A stretch of 64,000 nucleotides of DNA from Flavobacterium sp. Sd200 (GTDB lineage Bacteria > Bacteroidota > Bacteroidia > Flavobacteriales > Flavobacteriaceae): the NCBI RefSeq assembly GCF_009826935.1, contig NZ_WUMN01000007.1, positions 140,141 through 204,140 of the forward strand, given 5' to 3'. Shown one piece after another: positions 49,689 through 58,770 of the stretch. Numbering within the stretch: position 1 is the first letter of the stretch; the number at the start of each line of letters is the position of its first letter. A model generated the notes under the pieces. It ran no database searches, was not told the origin of the DNA, and was given only the letters and a program-made list of their open reading frames with translations. The position numbers and the translations under genes are program-made.

Positions 49689-51026
49689 ATGCAAACTCCT
49701 TTAAAAATTGCAGTAGTGGGTTCAGGTCTTGTGGGTTCCCTTCTTGCAATATACCTAAAAAGAGCGGGACATACCGTTCATGTTTACGACCGCAGTACCG
49801 ATATCAGGAAAACAGAATTTTCAGGACGTTCCATAAACCTTGCCCTGTCTAACCGTGGCTGGCGTGCCCTTGACGACCTTGGGCTAGGCGACGAAATAAG
49901 GCAGATCGCTATTCCTATGGATAAACGCGCTATACATATAGGTGATACTCTAAATTACCAATATTATGGCAAAGAGGGCGAGAGTATATACTCACTTTCG
50001 CGTGGACTGCTTAACCGAAGAATGGTAGACCTGGCTGAAGCCGAAGGCGTAGAGTTCTTTTTTGAAACACGCATTTGGGATGTAAACATGGCTGAGGCAA
50101 CCCTGCAAACAGGCGAGACCGAACGTGGAGCGTGGACCGACCTGCCGTATGATAAAGTATTTGGAGCTGATGGTGCTTTTTCGAGGGTGCGCCACCGCAT
50201 GCAGCGACAGAACAGGTTTAATTACTCTCAGGAATTTTTAAGTCTGGGCTATAAAGAGCTTAATATTCCGGCGAATGCCGACGGAACACACAAGCTCGAT
50301 AAAAACTCTTTCCATATATGGCCTAAGCAGGATTTTATGCTTATAGCCATGCCTAATACCGACGGTAGCTTTACCTGCACCCTGTTTATGCCTTTTGAGG
50401 GAGAGAATTCTTTCGATAACCTTAAAGATAAAGCTACACTAGAGCAGTTTTTTGCGCTGCATTTTCCTTCTACCATAGATGTAATTCCAAATCTTGTTGA
50501 AGATTTCTTTAAAAACCCTACCAGTACATTAGTAACGGTTAAATGTTTTCCATGGACGTTTGAAGATAAAGTGGCACTTATTGGCGATGCCTGCCATGCT
50601 ATAGTGCCTTTTTATGGTCACGGCATGAATGCCGGATTTGAAGATATTACCATACTCAACCAAAAAATGCAGCAGTATGGTGATGACTGGGTTACTATAT
50701 TTAAGGAATATGAAAAAAGCCGTAAACCAAACGCCGATGCCATTGCCGAGCTTTCATACCGCAATTATATGGAGATGAGCTCTAAAACGGCCGATGCAAA
50801 TTTTCATCTCCAAAAAAAGATAGAAAAGCATTTTAGCGAAAAACATCCTGACAAGTGGCTTCCGCTTTATAGTAGGGTAACGTTTAGTTTCCGTCCTTAT
50901 AGTGAAGCCTTGGCTTTGGGCGACAGGCAAAAAGCAATTATGGATGAGGTTATGAAACTGGACAATATAGAAAATATTTGGGACACCCCACAGGTAGAGC
51001 AACGCATAATAGAACTTTTAGCCTAA
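49689..51026 (+). CDS. kmo: Kynurenine 3-monooxygenase
   Basis: A 445-residue FAD-dependent aromatic hydroxylase converting L-kynurenine to 3-hydroxykynurenine in tryptophan degradation. The Rossmann motif IAVVGSGLVGSLLAIYLKRA, the FAD-ribose region with YDRSTDIRKTEFSGRSINLA, and the second FAD motif LIGDACHAIVPFYGHGMNAG are visible; the last is typical of KMO. The C-terminal SFRPYSEALALGDRQKAIMD also fits. In Bacteroidota the pathway can feed NAD synthesis, but the other kyn genes are not in the window. Single gene. Confidence 0.96.
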   Translation: MQTPLKIAVVGSGLVGSLLAIYLKRAGHTVHVYDRSTDIRKTEFSGRSINLALSNRGWRALDDLGLGDEIRQIAIPMDKRAIHIGDTLNYQYYGKEGESIYSLSRGLLNRRMVDLAEAEGVEFFFETRIWDVNMAEATLQTGETERGAWTDLPYDKVFGADGAFSRVRHRMQRQNRFNYSQEFLSLGYKELNIPANADGTHKLDKNSFHIWPKQDFMLIAMPNTDGSFTCTLFMPFEGENSFDNLKDKATLEQFFALHFPSTIDVIPNLVEDFFKNPTSTLVTVKCFPWTFEDKVALIGDACHAIVPFYGHGMNAGFEDITILNQKMQQYGDDWVTIFKEYEKSRKPNADAIAELSYRNYMEMSSKTADANFHLQKKIEKHFSEKHPDKWLPLYSRVTFSFRPYSEALALGDRQKAIMDEVMKLDNIENIWDTPQVEQRIIELLA

Positions 51027-51034
51027 GAGTTGTT

Positions 51035-51057
51035 GTAATAGTATTTAAGACTATTAC
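51035..51057. repeat. Small inverted repeat after kmo
   Basis: GTAATAGT / ACTATTAC, a perfect 8-bp stem with a 7-nt loop and no T tract. The remaining 51060-51420 stretch is AT-rich and shows no gene. Confidence 0.4.
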
Positions 51058-51426
51058 GTAGATGGAATAAGTGCTTAGGTTAGTTATTTTTTAGCTACTA
51101 AAACGTTTTTCAAACTTAAAAAGTAGTATTTATATTACAATTTTAACGTTTTCGTGAGGTGTTCGCTTTAAAATGAAGCTCAAATAAACGCCGTTTAAAT
51201 AAAATGTTTGCGTAAAGCAATAAATAAGCGTGATTTGTGTTATTTATAAGCAATCAATATTAATTTATTAAAATCATTAAAGATTGGCGGGTTTATGTTG
51301 CTAAAAATTGCTTTTGCATAAACAATAATCCGCAAAGAAGTGCTAAGGATTGGCTATTTTGACGATAAATTATTGTTAAGAATTGAGAAAAAAAATCATT
51401 TTATTTTTTTTTCCCACCTAATAATA

Positions 51427-51434
51427 TAAATTTG
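51427..51434 (+). promoter_or_regulatory. -7 element of the exbB-tonB operon
   Basis: TAAATTTG matches TAnnTTTG, 77 bp before exbB. A poly-A/T stretch lies directly upstream, typical of strong Bacteroidota promoters. Confidence 0.5.
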
Positions 51435-51511
51435 CCAATCTATACAGCACAACGTATATCAATAAAAAACTATTATTATTAAAAAATCAGAAAACTAAAT
51501 TTTTAAAAAAA

Positions 51512-52342
51512 ATGGCAAACGCATCTGTTCAAAAGGTTGAAAAAAAAGAAGCATCTAAGGGGTCTAATGTATTTGCAGGCCTTGCAATCGTTATATGTCT
51601 TTTAGTGGGATTCTTAGTGTGGAAGTTTATAATGGGTAATCCTTCAAACTTTGAGGGCGGAACTACAGACGGCCATCCACATGGGTTTTTAGGTACAGTA
51701 TATAAAGGAGGTCCTATCGTTGCTGTACTACTTGGGTTACTACTTACTTCGCTTGTGTTCTCTATCGAGAGGTTCTTTGTAATTGGTAAAGCTGCAGGTA
51801 AAGGTAACATCCAGACGTTTGTTGCTAAAGTACAGGCTCAAATCAAAAACGGTAACATTAGCGAGGCTATGGCTGAGTGCGACAAACAACAGGGTACTGT
51901 TGCTAATGTTGTAAAAGCTGGTCTTTTAAAATATGAAGAAGTTAAACACGAAGGTTTTGACAGCGAAAGAGCTGAGGCTGCTATCCAGCAGGAAATAGAG
52001 GAGTCTACTTCTCTTGAAATGCCAATGCTTGAGAAAAACCTTGTGGTTCTTTCTACTCTTGTATCTATCGGTACACTTGTTGGTCTACTTGGAACAGTAT
52101 CTGGTATGATCAAAGCGTTCTCTGCAATGGGTGCAGGTTCTACTCCGGATTCAGCTCAGCTTGCGGTAGGTATCTCTGAGGCACTTATCAACACTGCAAC
52201 TGGTATCGGTACTTCTACAATCGCGATCATTGCTTACAACCTTTTCACTACTAAGATCGATAAACTTACTTACTCTATCGACGAGGCTGGTTTCACAATT
52301 ACCCAAACTTACAGAAGGTTTAGGGCTCGTGCTAACAACTAA
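51512..52342 (+). CDS. exbB: ExbB/TolQ/MotA proton-channel protein
   Basis: A 276-residue inner-membrane protein of the ExbB/TolQ family, which with ExbD forms the proton channel that energises TonB. A first helix (FAGLAIVICLLVGFLVWKFI) and a second (GGPIVAVLLGLLLTSLVFSI) precede a cytoplasmic region (about 85-175); the third and fourth helices carry the family core LSTLVSIGTLVGLLGTVSGM with KAFSAMG, and NTATGIGTSTIAIIAYNLFT. It is the first gene of an operon with two exbD and tonB. Confidence 0.96.
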   Translation: MANASVQKVEKKEASKGSNVFAGLAIVICLLVGFLVWKFIMGNPSNFEGGTTDGHPHGFLGTVYKGGPIVAVLLGLLLTSLVFSIERFFVIGKAAGKGNIQTFVAKVQAQIKNGNISEAMAECDKQQGTVANVVKAGLLKYEEVKHEGFDSERAEAAIQQEIEESTSLEMPMLEKNLVVLSTLVSIGTLVGLLGTVSGMIKAFSAMGAGSTPDSAQLAVGISEALINTATGIGTSTIAIIAYNLFTTKIDKLTYSIDEAGFTITQTYRRFRARANN

Positions 52343-52438
52343 TTAATAGGTAAAGGTTTTAAAATAATAAGGCTTAAAAAGTGTATCTTTATATATAGGT
52401 ACACTTTTGCTAAAGCCTTGGCTAAATAAAAAATATAA

Positions 52439-53098
52439 ATGGCTAAACATAAAGTATCCAGAAAAAGTACAAGGATAGATATGACCGCGATGTGCGACGT
52501 GGCGTTCCTGCTGCTTTCGTTCTTCGTTATGACGGCTACTGCAAAGCAACCCGAGCCAAAACCGGTAGATACTCCTGCTTCTACAGTTATAGATAAACTT
52601 CCTGAAGAAGGTGTTGCTACTATTACTATAGGAGATAAAGAGGCGTTCTTTACCATTCCAAGGGCTTCAAGAAGAGGTACGCTTGAGCGCGTTAGCCAGG
52701 AAAAAGGAGTTTCTTTTACTGAGGCAGAAATGAAAACGTTCGAAAGTATGGACGGTTTTGGAGTGCCTTTAAACCAGCTTAAAGGTTTGCTTAGGAAAAC
52801 TCCTGCTGTTAGAAACACTCCGGGCGTACAAAAAGGTATTCCTTATGACTCTATAAATAATGAGCTTGCTGTTTGGATTAAACAAGCAAGGGAAGCGCAT
52901 AAAGCTATCTATGATGCACAACTCCAGGAAGGTAAAATTACTACTGAGGAGTTTGGTAAAAAAGCCGACCTTGGTATTGCTATTAAAGGTGATGCTAAAG
53001 AAGACTTTATGACGGTAAAAAGGGTTATTGATATTTTGCAGGAGCAAAAGAAAAATAGGTTCTTTTTAGTAACAGGACTACGTAACAAAGATTTTTAA
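52439..53098 (+). CDS. exbD: ExbD/TolR-family protein, first copy
   Basis: A 219-residue ExbD with a single N-terminal helix. The channel aspartate is in RIDMTAMCDVAFLLLSFFVM (the last acidic residue before the hydrophobic stretch). The periplasmic part is longer than usual ExbD (about 140 residues) because of an insertion in the region LERVSQEKGVSFTEAEMKTF. Its pair with the second exbD is typical of Flavobacterium TonB clusters. Confidence 0.94.
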   Translation: MAKHKVSRKSTRIDMTAMCDVAFLLLSFFVMTATAKQPEPKPVDTPASTVIDKLPEEGVATITIGDKEAFFTIPRASRRGTLERVSQEKGVSFTEAEMKTFESMDGFGVPLNQLKGLLRKTPAVRNTPGVQKGIPYDSINNELAVWIKQAREAHKAIYDAQLQEGKITTEEFGKKADLGIAIKGDAKEDFMTVKRVIDILQEQKKNRFFLVTGLRNKDF

Positions 53099-53120
53099 TA
53101 TTATAAAAAGATAATATAAA

Positions 53121-53669
53121 ATGGCAGAATTAAATACCGGCGGCGGCGGCGACGGCAAGAAAGTAAGAAGTAAAAAAAGCAACCCCGGGGTAGACCTTAC
53201 CGCGATGGTGGATTTGGCTTTCCTTCTTATTACTTTCTTTATGCTTACCACTACGCTGTCTAAACCACAGTCTATGCCTTTGGCAATGCCGGAAAAAGAC
53301 CCGAAAGATCAGCCTACTGATATCACTCCTGTTGAAGAAGATAGGATGATGACTATTCTTATTGGTAAAGACAGCAGGATTTTATGGTATATGGGTATGC
53401 TAAAAACTCCAAGAATTCAGCCTACTGAGGCTGCTTTTGGTAAAGATGGCATCAGAAAAGAAATACTTAAAAATACTGCTTATGCTAAACAGTTTGCTAA
53501 GAAAGAAGGAGATGGCTTAATAGTAAACATTAAGGCAAGTGATGCAGCGAGCTACAAAAACCTTGTGGATATTCTTGACGAAATGGCTATCAACAAAGTG
53601 CAGCTTTATGCAATAGGCGATATTACACCGGAAGAGATTACCCTTTTAAAAGACAAGGGCTTATATTAA
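53121..53669 (+). CDS. exbD: ExbD/TolR-family protein, second copy
   Basis: A 182-residue ExbD. A glycine-rich, basic N-terminus (NTGGGGDGKKVRSKKSN) leads to the conserved DLTAMVDLAFLLITFFMLTT helix carrying the proton-binding aspartate. The periplasmic domain ends with NIKASDAASYKNLVDILDEM and a short tail, typical of the family. It starts 22 bases after the first exbD and is followed by tonB; two different ExbD subunits might form a mixed channel. Confidence 0.95.
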   Translation: MAELNTGGGGDGKKVRSKKSNPGVDLTAMVDLAFLLITFFMLTTTLSKPQSMPLAMPEKDPKDQPTDITPVEEDRMMTILIGKDSRILWYMGMLKTPRIQPTEAAFGKDGIRKEILKNTAYAKQFAKKEGDGLIVNIKASDAASYKNLVDILDEMAINKVQLYAIGDITPEEITLLKDKGLY

Positions 53670-53701
53670 GCTTTGGCGTTAAACCTTTAAAAATGTAAAT
53701 T

Positions 53702-54532
53702 ATGTCAAAACTGAATATATTTAACCAACAATGGATAGACCTTGTATTCGAGGGGCGCAATAAAAGCTATGGCGCTTATCAGTTAAGGTTAGAAAATCCA
53801 AAAACAACTACTGTTGCCCTTATTTTGGGTTGTGTATTTTTTGCAGGTGCTATTGGCACTCCTGTAATCTTGAGCAACATGAAATCAGATGAGGTAGCAG
53901 AAGATCAGACAGAGCAGATTATTGAAGTTGTAGATATACCAACACCGCCACCAGTAGAAGAGGTACTCCCTCCGCCGCCGCCGCCGGTAGAAGCATATCA
54001 GGCTCCAAAATCGATAGTAGAAGAGGTAAAGTTCAAACCTCTTGAAGCTAAGAAAAAAGAAGAAGTTCCTGAAGATCCACCGAAAGTGGAGCAGTTTAAA
54101 GAAGCTGACCCAAGTTCGCGTAACGCAGAGGCCAGCCCAACAGGAGATATCAATATTGATAAACCATCAGGTGACCTTGATAAAGGTGTTGAAGCTCCTG
54201 CAAACGATAATGCTGTATACAACTCAGCAGGTCTACAGGTTCAGCCTGAGTTTCCGGGCGGTATGGCTGCTTTCTACTCTTATGTAAACAAAAACTTCAG
54301 GATACCTGAACTTGATCAGGATATGACTGCAAGAATATATGTTTCGTTCGTTGTAGAAAAAGACGGTAGTCTTACAGCTATTAAAGTACTTAGGGATCCG
54401 GGTTACGGATTAGGTAAAGAAGCTGAGCGTGTGCTTAAATCGCTTAAGACCAAATGGTCTCCGGGTATCCAGAACGGTAAACCGGTTAGGGCTTCTTACA
54501 ATCTTCCAATTACGATTAACATAAAATCATAA
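53702..54532 (+). CDS. tonB: TonB energy transducer
   Basis: A 276-residue TonB. The N-terminus carries a short cytoplasmic segment with the flavobacterial motif SYGAYQLRL, then one helix (VALILGCVFFAGAIGTPVIL), an acidic then Pro-rich periplasmic linker (EEVLPPPPPPVEAYQAPK), and a C-terminal TonB domain (EFPGGMAAFYSYVNKNFRIP to KPVRASYNLPI). It transmits the proton-motive force to outer-membrane receptors such as the one at 11251. The C-terminal domain is like that at the end of the M56 sensor (23725). Confidence 0.96.
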   Translation: MSKLNIFNQQWIDLVFEGRNKSYGAYQLRLENPKTTTVALILGCVFFAGAIGTPVILSNMKSDEVAEDQTEQIIEVVDIPTPPPVEEVLPPPPPPVEAYQAPKSIVEEVKFKPLEAKKKEEVPEDPPKVEQFKEADPSSRNAEASPTGDINIDKPSGDLDKGVEAPANDNAVYNSAGLQVQPEFPGGMAAFYSYVNKNFRIPELDQDMTARIYVSFVVEKDGSLTAIKVLRDPGYGLGKEAERVLKSLKTKWSPGIQNGKPVRASYNLPITINIKS

Positions 54533-54546
54533 TTAAAATATTAGCG

Positions 54547-54780
54547 ATGGTTACTGGAAGAAAGTCCCGCTACGAAACACAGAAATCGCCCCTAAAGCGA
54601 TTTCTGTTCGTTTTAGGCATAGTGTTTTTTTTATTATACCTGGTGTTGGGCTATATGCTTATCTTTACTGATAAAATCCCGCTTAACATAAACCACACGG
54701 GTAGGCTCTGGTTGGGTATAATTGTAATAATTTACGGCATACTGCGTTGTATAAGGCTGATACAGCAAAATAAGGAATAA
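54547..54780 (+). CDS. Small two-helix membrane protein in the tonB operon
   Basis: A 77-residue protein with a basic N-terminus (MVTGRKSRYETQKSPLKRFL) and two membrane helices (VLGIVFFLLYLVLGYMLIF and LWLGIIVIIYGILRCI). It begins 14 bases after the tonB stop and precedes the PstS-like gene, so it belongs to the operon. The family is common at this position in Flavobacteriia, function unknown. Confidence 0.8.
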   Translation: MVTGRKSRYETQKSPLKRFLFVLGIVFFLLYLVLGYMLIFTDKIPLNINHTGRLWLGIIVIIYGILRCIRLIQQNKE

Positions 54781-54844
54781 TTAAAGTATGGGTTTGTTAT
54801 AAATACTGCTTGTCATTACCGATAATAATCAAGCTCGAATAAAC

Positions 54845-55780
54845 ATGAAAAATATTTATATAGCAGGTGCAGCATTACTATTTTCAGGTAGTTTGTTTTT
54901 TTCCTGTAAAAATGAAGCACAGACAAAAAAGGAGCAGCAGGTAGCTGACGAAACAATGCTTGCCGGGCAGATGACCCTGTATGTAGATAATACCATACAG
55001 CCCATTACCGAAGATGTTACGGCTGTTTTCAGCAGTATTTATCCAAAAGCCAATATTAAGCTCGTTGCACGTGGCGAGAGCGACATTGTAAACGGCATGC
55101 AGCACGACTCTGTTAGTGTGGCGGTGTTGAGCCGAATGCTAACAGATGCCGAGCAGGAATTGTTCACAAAAAAAAATATTAAACCAAGAATAAACCAATT
55201 TGCAACCGATGCGATTGCGTTTATAACCAATAAAACTGCTGTAGATACTACTCTTAACCTCGAAGAGGTTTATAAGGTTATGCAGGGAAAACCTTCTGCG
55301 CGAGTAAAACAATTGGTGTTTGAAGGGGCAAGTTCGAGCCCGCTTCAAATGTTAATGAAATCGGCAGAAGTTGCAAAAATCCCTTCAAATAGCGTATATT
55401 CGCTAAACAGCACCCGCGAAGTTATAGACTTTGTGCAGAAAAACCCTGGTGCTATTGGGGTTATAGGCGTAAACTGGCTGGTTCAGCCTGCACCTGATAT
55501 GGAGGCCTCCATAAAAAATATCAGTGTGCTTGCCGTTGATAATGTTAAAATTTCGAAAGGCGAAAAAAAATATTTTAAGCCTTCCCAAAGCAACATTGCC
55601 GATGGTTCTTACCCACTTACACGCAAATTATATGTGTTAAATTACCAGGGTAAGCTTGGCTTGGGCATGGGTTTTGCAAATTATATAACTGCACCCGACG
55701 GTCAAAGAATTGTTTTAAAATCAGGCCTTGTACCCACAGAGATCCCACCAAGGGAAATAGAGGTGCGTGGCGAACTATAG
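54845..55780 (+). CDS. PstS-like substrate-binding lipoprotein
   Basis: A 311-residue lipoprotein (lipobox SLFFSC, cysteine at about residue 21) with the periplasmic-binding fold of phosphate-binding PstS proteins. The sequence IKPRINQFATDAIAFITNKT and later NPGAIGVIGVNWL and PLTRKLYVLNYQGKLGLGMG are typical PstS-family segments. Residues that bind phosphate in PstS are not obviously conserved, and no pstCAB genes are present. In Flavobacterium this gene regularly follows tonB, so it may sense or dock a ligand for the TonB system. Confidence 0.88.
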   Translation: MKNIYIAGAALLFSGSLFFSCKNEAQTKKEQQVADETMLAGQMTLYVDNTIQPITEDVTAVFSSIYPKANIKLVARGESDIVNGMQHDSVSVAVLSRMLTDAEQELFTKKNIKPRINQFATDAIAFITNKTAVDTTLNLEEVYKVMQGKPSARVKQLVFEGASSSPLQMLMKSAEVAKIPSNSVYSLNSTREVIDFVQKNPGAIGVIGVNWLVQPAPDMEASIKNISVLAVDNVKISKGEKKYFKPSQSNIADGSYPLTRKLYVLNYQGKLGLGMGFANYITAPDGQRIVLKSGLVPTEIPPREIEVRGEL

Positions 55781-55824
55781 TATAACACAACAAAATAAAA
55801 AGAAGAAACTAAAAGATTATCAAG

Positions 55825-57525
55825 ATGAAAGATTTAAAGTTCCTCGGTTTATCTTTTTTGCTTTTTGGTGCAGCGGCGAACGCTCAGGATGCCAACGAAG
55901 CTAAAAAGGCAATTGATGCCGAACAATTTCAAAAAGCAAAAACAATTTTAAAGTCGCTTATAGCTTCTACACCGGATGACGGTAAAAATTACTTTTTGCT
56001 TGGAGATGTTTATTTAACTCAAACAGTTCAGGATAGTGCTGCACTTTACTTTAATAAAGGTCTTGCTGCTAAAGACAACCCTGAGTATAACAATATTGGT
56101 CTTGGTCATATCGATCTTAATGCTAACAATGCCGCAGCTGCCCAGGCCAAATTTGCCGCTGTAGAGAAAGATCTTAGGAAAAAGGATGTTGAGCAGTTGG
56201 TTTACATTGGACGTGCTTACATTTATGCCGATAACCCTGACTACAAAAAAGCTGTTGCTGTGCTTAACAAAGCTGTAGAAAAAGACAGCAAAAATGCTTT
56301 GGCTTATATGTACCTTGGCGAAGCTTATTACCGCGACAGAGACCAAAACAATGCTTACAAAAACTACCGCACTGCTACTACTTTAGACCCTTCTCTTTTA
56401 AGGGCTAAATTACAGCTTGGTGTAATTACAAAAAATACAAGGGCTGCTTTCCCGGAGGCTGTTAAGGCGTTTAACGATATCATTGCAGTTAATGCTAACT
56501 ACGGTCCGGTTTACAGAGAGCTTGCCGAGACTTACTACCTGTGGGGTAACACAGAAACTTCTAAAAAAACGGAATACAACGCGAAAGCTCTTGGTTTCTA
56601 TGAAAAATACATGAGCCTTACCGATTATTCTCTTGACTCAAGGATGAGGCATGCTGACTTCCTGCTTTTAACAGGCGACTACAAAGCGCTTGAAGCAGAA
56701 GCTCAGAAAATGCAGCAAATGGATAAAGTTAATCCACGTATACTTCGCTATGCCGGTTATGCCGCCTATGAGAATGGTAACTATGATGCGAGTGTAAAAG
56801 CTATTAGCGAATTCATTAACAAAGTAGAGCCAAAGCGTGTAATTGCGCGTGATTACCTTTACCGTGGTCTTGCTAATCTTGCCACTGTTGTTGGTAAAGA
56901 TGCAGAAGGGAACAGTACAATTACTGACCAGGCTAAATTTGATGCTGCCATTGCAGATATTAAAAAAGCGGCTGAGACAGATGCTAAAATTACCAACGAA
57001 TTTAACGATATAGGTAAAAAACTATTCTCTCAAAAACTATACAGCCCTGCGGCTGCAGTATTTGAGGTTGCTGCAGCAAGCCCAGAAAATAAAAATGCAT
57101 TTTATGATAACTTCTATCTTGCATATTCTATTTACTACGGTCACGTAAACAAATCGGATGCTGATAAAAAGGCGAATACAGAGCAGCTTCTTAAAGCAGA
57201 TGCGGCACTTGATAAAGTGATCGAACTTTCGGCTACATCTCAGGATGCTTACCTGTTTAAAGCAAGGATTAACAGGAACCTGTCTACTGACGATGCCTAT
57301 GCTAAAATGGCAAAAGCTTATGATGGTTACATCAAGATAGTAAATGAGGCGGGTGCTGCTGAGACTTCTAAGCCGGCAGTAATTAAAAATCTTGTTGAGG
57401 CTTATGATAACGCAGGTGCTTATTATGCCGTTACTGATAAAGCGAAGGCTAAAGACTACTTCTCTAAAGCTGTAGCTCTTGATCCTAACGATACTTATGC
57501 TAAAGGAGAGCTTAAAAAATTGTAA
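55825..57525 (+). CDS. Exported TPR protein
   Basis: A 566-residue periplasmic protein with a signal peptide (LKFLGLSFLLFGAAANAQ) and at least nine TPR-like repeats across its length, for example YFLLGDVYLTQTVQDSAALY, LAYMYLGEAYYRDRDQNNAY and YGPVYRELAETYYLWGN. It ends with a last repeat (AKDYFSKAVALDPNDTYAKG). It is the last gene of the tonB operon, 44 bases after the PstS-like gene. TPR proteins are scaffolds; its partner may be the TonB or PstS-like protein. Confidence 0.93.
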   Translation: MKDLKFLGLSFLLFGAAANAQDANEAKKAIDAEQFQKAKTILKSLIASTPDDGKNYFLLGDVYLTQTVQDSAALYFNKGLAAKDNPEYNNIGLGHIDLNANNAAAAQAKFAAVEKDLRKKDVEQLVYIGRAYIYADNPDYKKAVAVLNKAVEKDSKNALAYMYLGEAYYRDRDQNNAYKNYRTATTLDPSLLRAKLQLGVITKNTRAAFPEAVKAFNDIIAVNANYGPVYRELAETYYLWGNTETSKKTEYNAKALGFYEKYMSLTDYSLDSRMRHADFLLLTGDYKALEAEAQKMQQMDKVNPRILRYAGYAAYENGNYDASVKAISEFINKVEPKRVIARDYLYRGLANLATVVGKDAEGNSTITDQAKFDAAIADIKKAAETDAKITNEFNDIGKKLFSQKLYSPAAAVFEVAAASPENKNAFYDNFYLAYSIYYGHVNKSDADKKANTEQLLKADAALDKVIELSATSQDAYLFKARINRNLSTDDAYAKMAKAYDGYIKIVNEAGAAETSKPAVIKNLVEAYDNAGAYYAVTDKAKAKDYFSKAVALDPNDTYAKGELKKL

Positions 57526-57545
57526 TACATTATAAGTTATACACT

Positions 57546-57575
57546 AAAGACCGGCTAATGTCGGTCTTTATGTTT
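57546..57575 (+). terminator. Terminator of the tonB operon
   Basis: AAAGACCG / CGGTCTTT, a perfect 8-bp stem with an 8-nt loop, followed by a T-rich stretch. Confidence 0.85.
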
Positions 57576-57601
57576 TTATACACTGCTGTAAATTAATTAC
57601 G

Positions 57602-57609
57602 TATCTTTG
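57602..57609 (+). promoter_or_regulatory. -7 element of queE
   Basis: TATCTTTG matches TAnnTTTG, 19 bp before the queE start codon. Confidence 0.5.
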
Positions 57610-57627
57610 CAGCCTATTTGAAATGAA

Positions 57628-58260
57628 ATGCTGAAGAAGGAAATACAAATAGAGGTAGAAAAAGGTGAAATGCTGCCCCTAATGGAAGAATTCTATACCA
57701 TTCAGGGTGAAGGATACCACACCGGAACTGCCGCTTATTTTATACGTGTGGGAGGCTGCGATGTAGGCTGCCATTGGTGCGATGTTAAAGAAAGCTGGAA
57801 TGCTGATTTGCACCCGCCAACGAATACTGATGATATTGTTGCAAAAGCTGCAAAAGAAGCCAAGACCATTGTAGTTACAGGCGGGGAGCCGCTTACCTGG
57901 GATATGGGGCCGCTTACTGCCAAACTGAAAAATGCAGGTTTAAGGGTGCATATAGAAACTTCGGGTGCCTATCCGCTTAGCGGGCAATGGGACTGGATTT
58001 GCCTTTCGCCAAAAAAGACTAAATTGCCAACTGAGGAAATTTATGAGCATGCACATGAGCTTAAAATGATCATTCATAATAAGCATGATTTTATTTTTGC
58101 AGAAGAACAGGCAGCTAAAGTTAATGACAATGCCATATTGTTCCTGCAGCCAGAATGGAGTAAAAAAGAGGATGTAACTCCAATGATTGTTGATTATGTA
58201 ATGCAAAATCCTAAATGGAGGGTGTCCCTGCAAACGCATAAATATCTAAATATACCGTAA
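57628..58260 (+). CDS. queE: 7-carboxy-7-deazaguanine synthase
   Basis: A 210-residue radical-SAM enzyme that makes 7-carboxy-7-deazaguanine for queuosine or related tRNA/DNA modifications. The FYTIQGEGYHTGTAAYFIRV start is diagnostic. The radical-SAM cysteines are C44, C48 and C51 (GCDVGCHWCD, a CxxxCxxC pattern), and GGEPLTWD follows at about residue 92. The remaining queuosine genes are not here. DUF2059 lies 19 bases downstream. Confidence 0.95.
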   Translation: MLKKEIQIEVEKGEMLPLMEEFYTIQGEGYHTGTAAYFIRVGGCDVGCHWCDVKESWNADLHPPTNTDDIVAKAAKEAKTIVVTGGEPLTWDMGPLTAKLKNAGLRVHIETSGAYPLSGQWDWICLSPKKTKLPTEEIYEHAHELKMIIHNKHDFIFAEEQAAKVNDNAILFLQPEWSKKEDVTPMIVDYVMQNPKWRVSLQTHKYLNIP

Positions 58261-58279
58261 CAACTAACACAATAATAAA

Positions 58280-58702
58280 ATGAAAAGATTACTTTTAGCC
58301 GTAGCCTTTATGTTTGCAACACAGTTTGCAATGTCTCAAACTGCTGCAAAACCTGCCGATCCGGCCCTGAAAAAAGAAGTTATAAGACTATTAGATCTTA
58401 GCGGTGCTAATGCACAGTATGAAGTGGCTATAGACCAGATCGTAAAAAGCGTAGCTGCCGATAAACAGGCAGCATTTAAAAAGGAGATCATGGAATCTTT
58501 AAAAGGCCTTAACGATAAAATTGCCGATATTTATCTACAGGAATTTACAGCTGAGGATATTAAAGCTATGATTAAATATTATGAAAGCCCTATTGGTAAA
58601 AAGCAGGCTTCTAAAGCAGGGGTCCTTGCAGAAAAAGGCCAGGCTGCCGGTATGGAGTGGGGTCAAAGCCTACAGGGTGTAATGATGAAATATATGGAGT
58701 AG
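58280..58702 (+). CDS. Secreted DUF2059 protein
   Basis: A 140-residue exported protein: signal peptide MKRLLLAVAFMFATQFAMSQ, then an all-helical DUF2059 domain (LKKEVIRLLDLSGANAQYEV and EFTAEDIKAMIKYYESPIGK). The family is periplasmic and of unknown function; it is found in many Gram-negative bacteria. It follows queE by 19 bases and is probably co-transcribed with it. Confidence 0.92.
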   Translation: MKRLLLAVAFMFATQFAMSQTAAKPADPALKKEVIRLLDLSGANAQYEVAIDQIVKSVAADKQAAFKKEIMESLKGLNDKIADIYLQEFTAEDIKAMIKYYESPIGKKQASKAGVLAEKGQAAGMEWGQSLQGVMMKYME

Positions 58703-58739
58703 GCATCAGAATTTTAGATGACAGACTTATGATAATAGA

Positions 58740-58770
58740 CAAAATCCCGCAATTGCGGGATTTTGTGTTT
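58740..58770. terminator. Bidirectional terminator, perfect palindrome
   Basis: CAAAATCCCGCAATTGCGGGATTTTG (26 bp) is wholly self-complementary, followed by TGTTTTT. It is shared by the convergent DUF2059 and methyltransferase genes. Confidence 0.92.
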
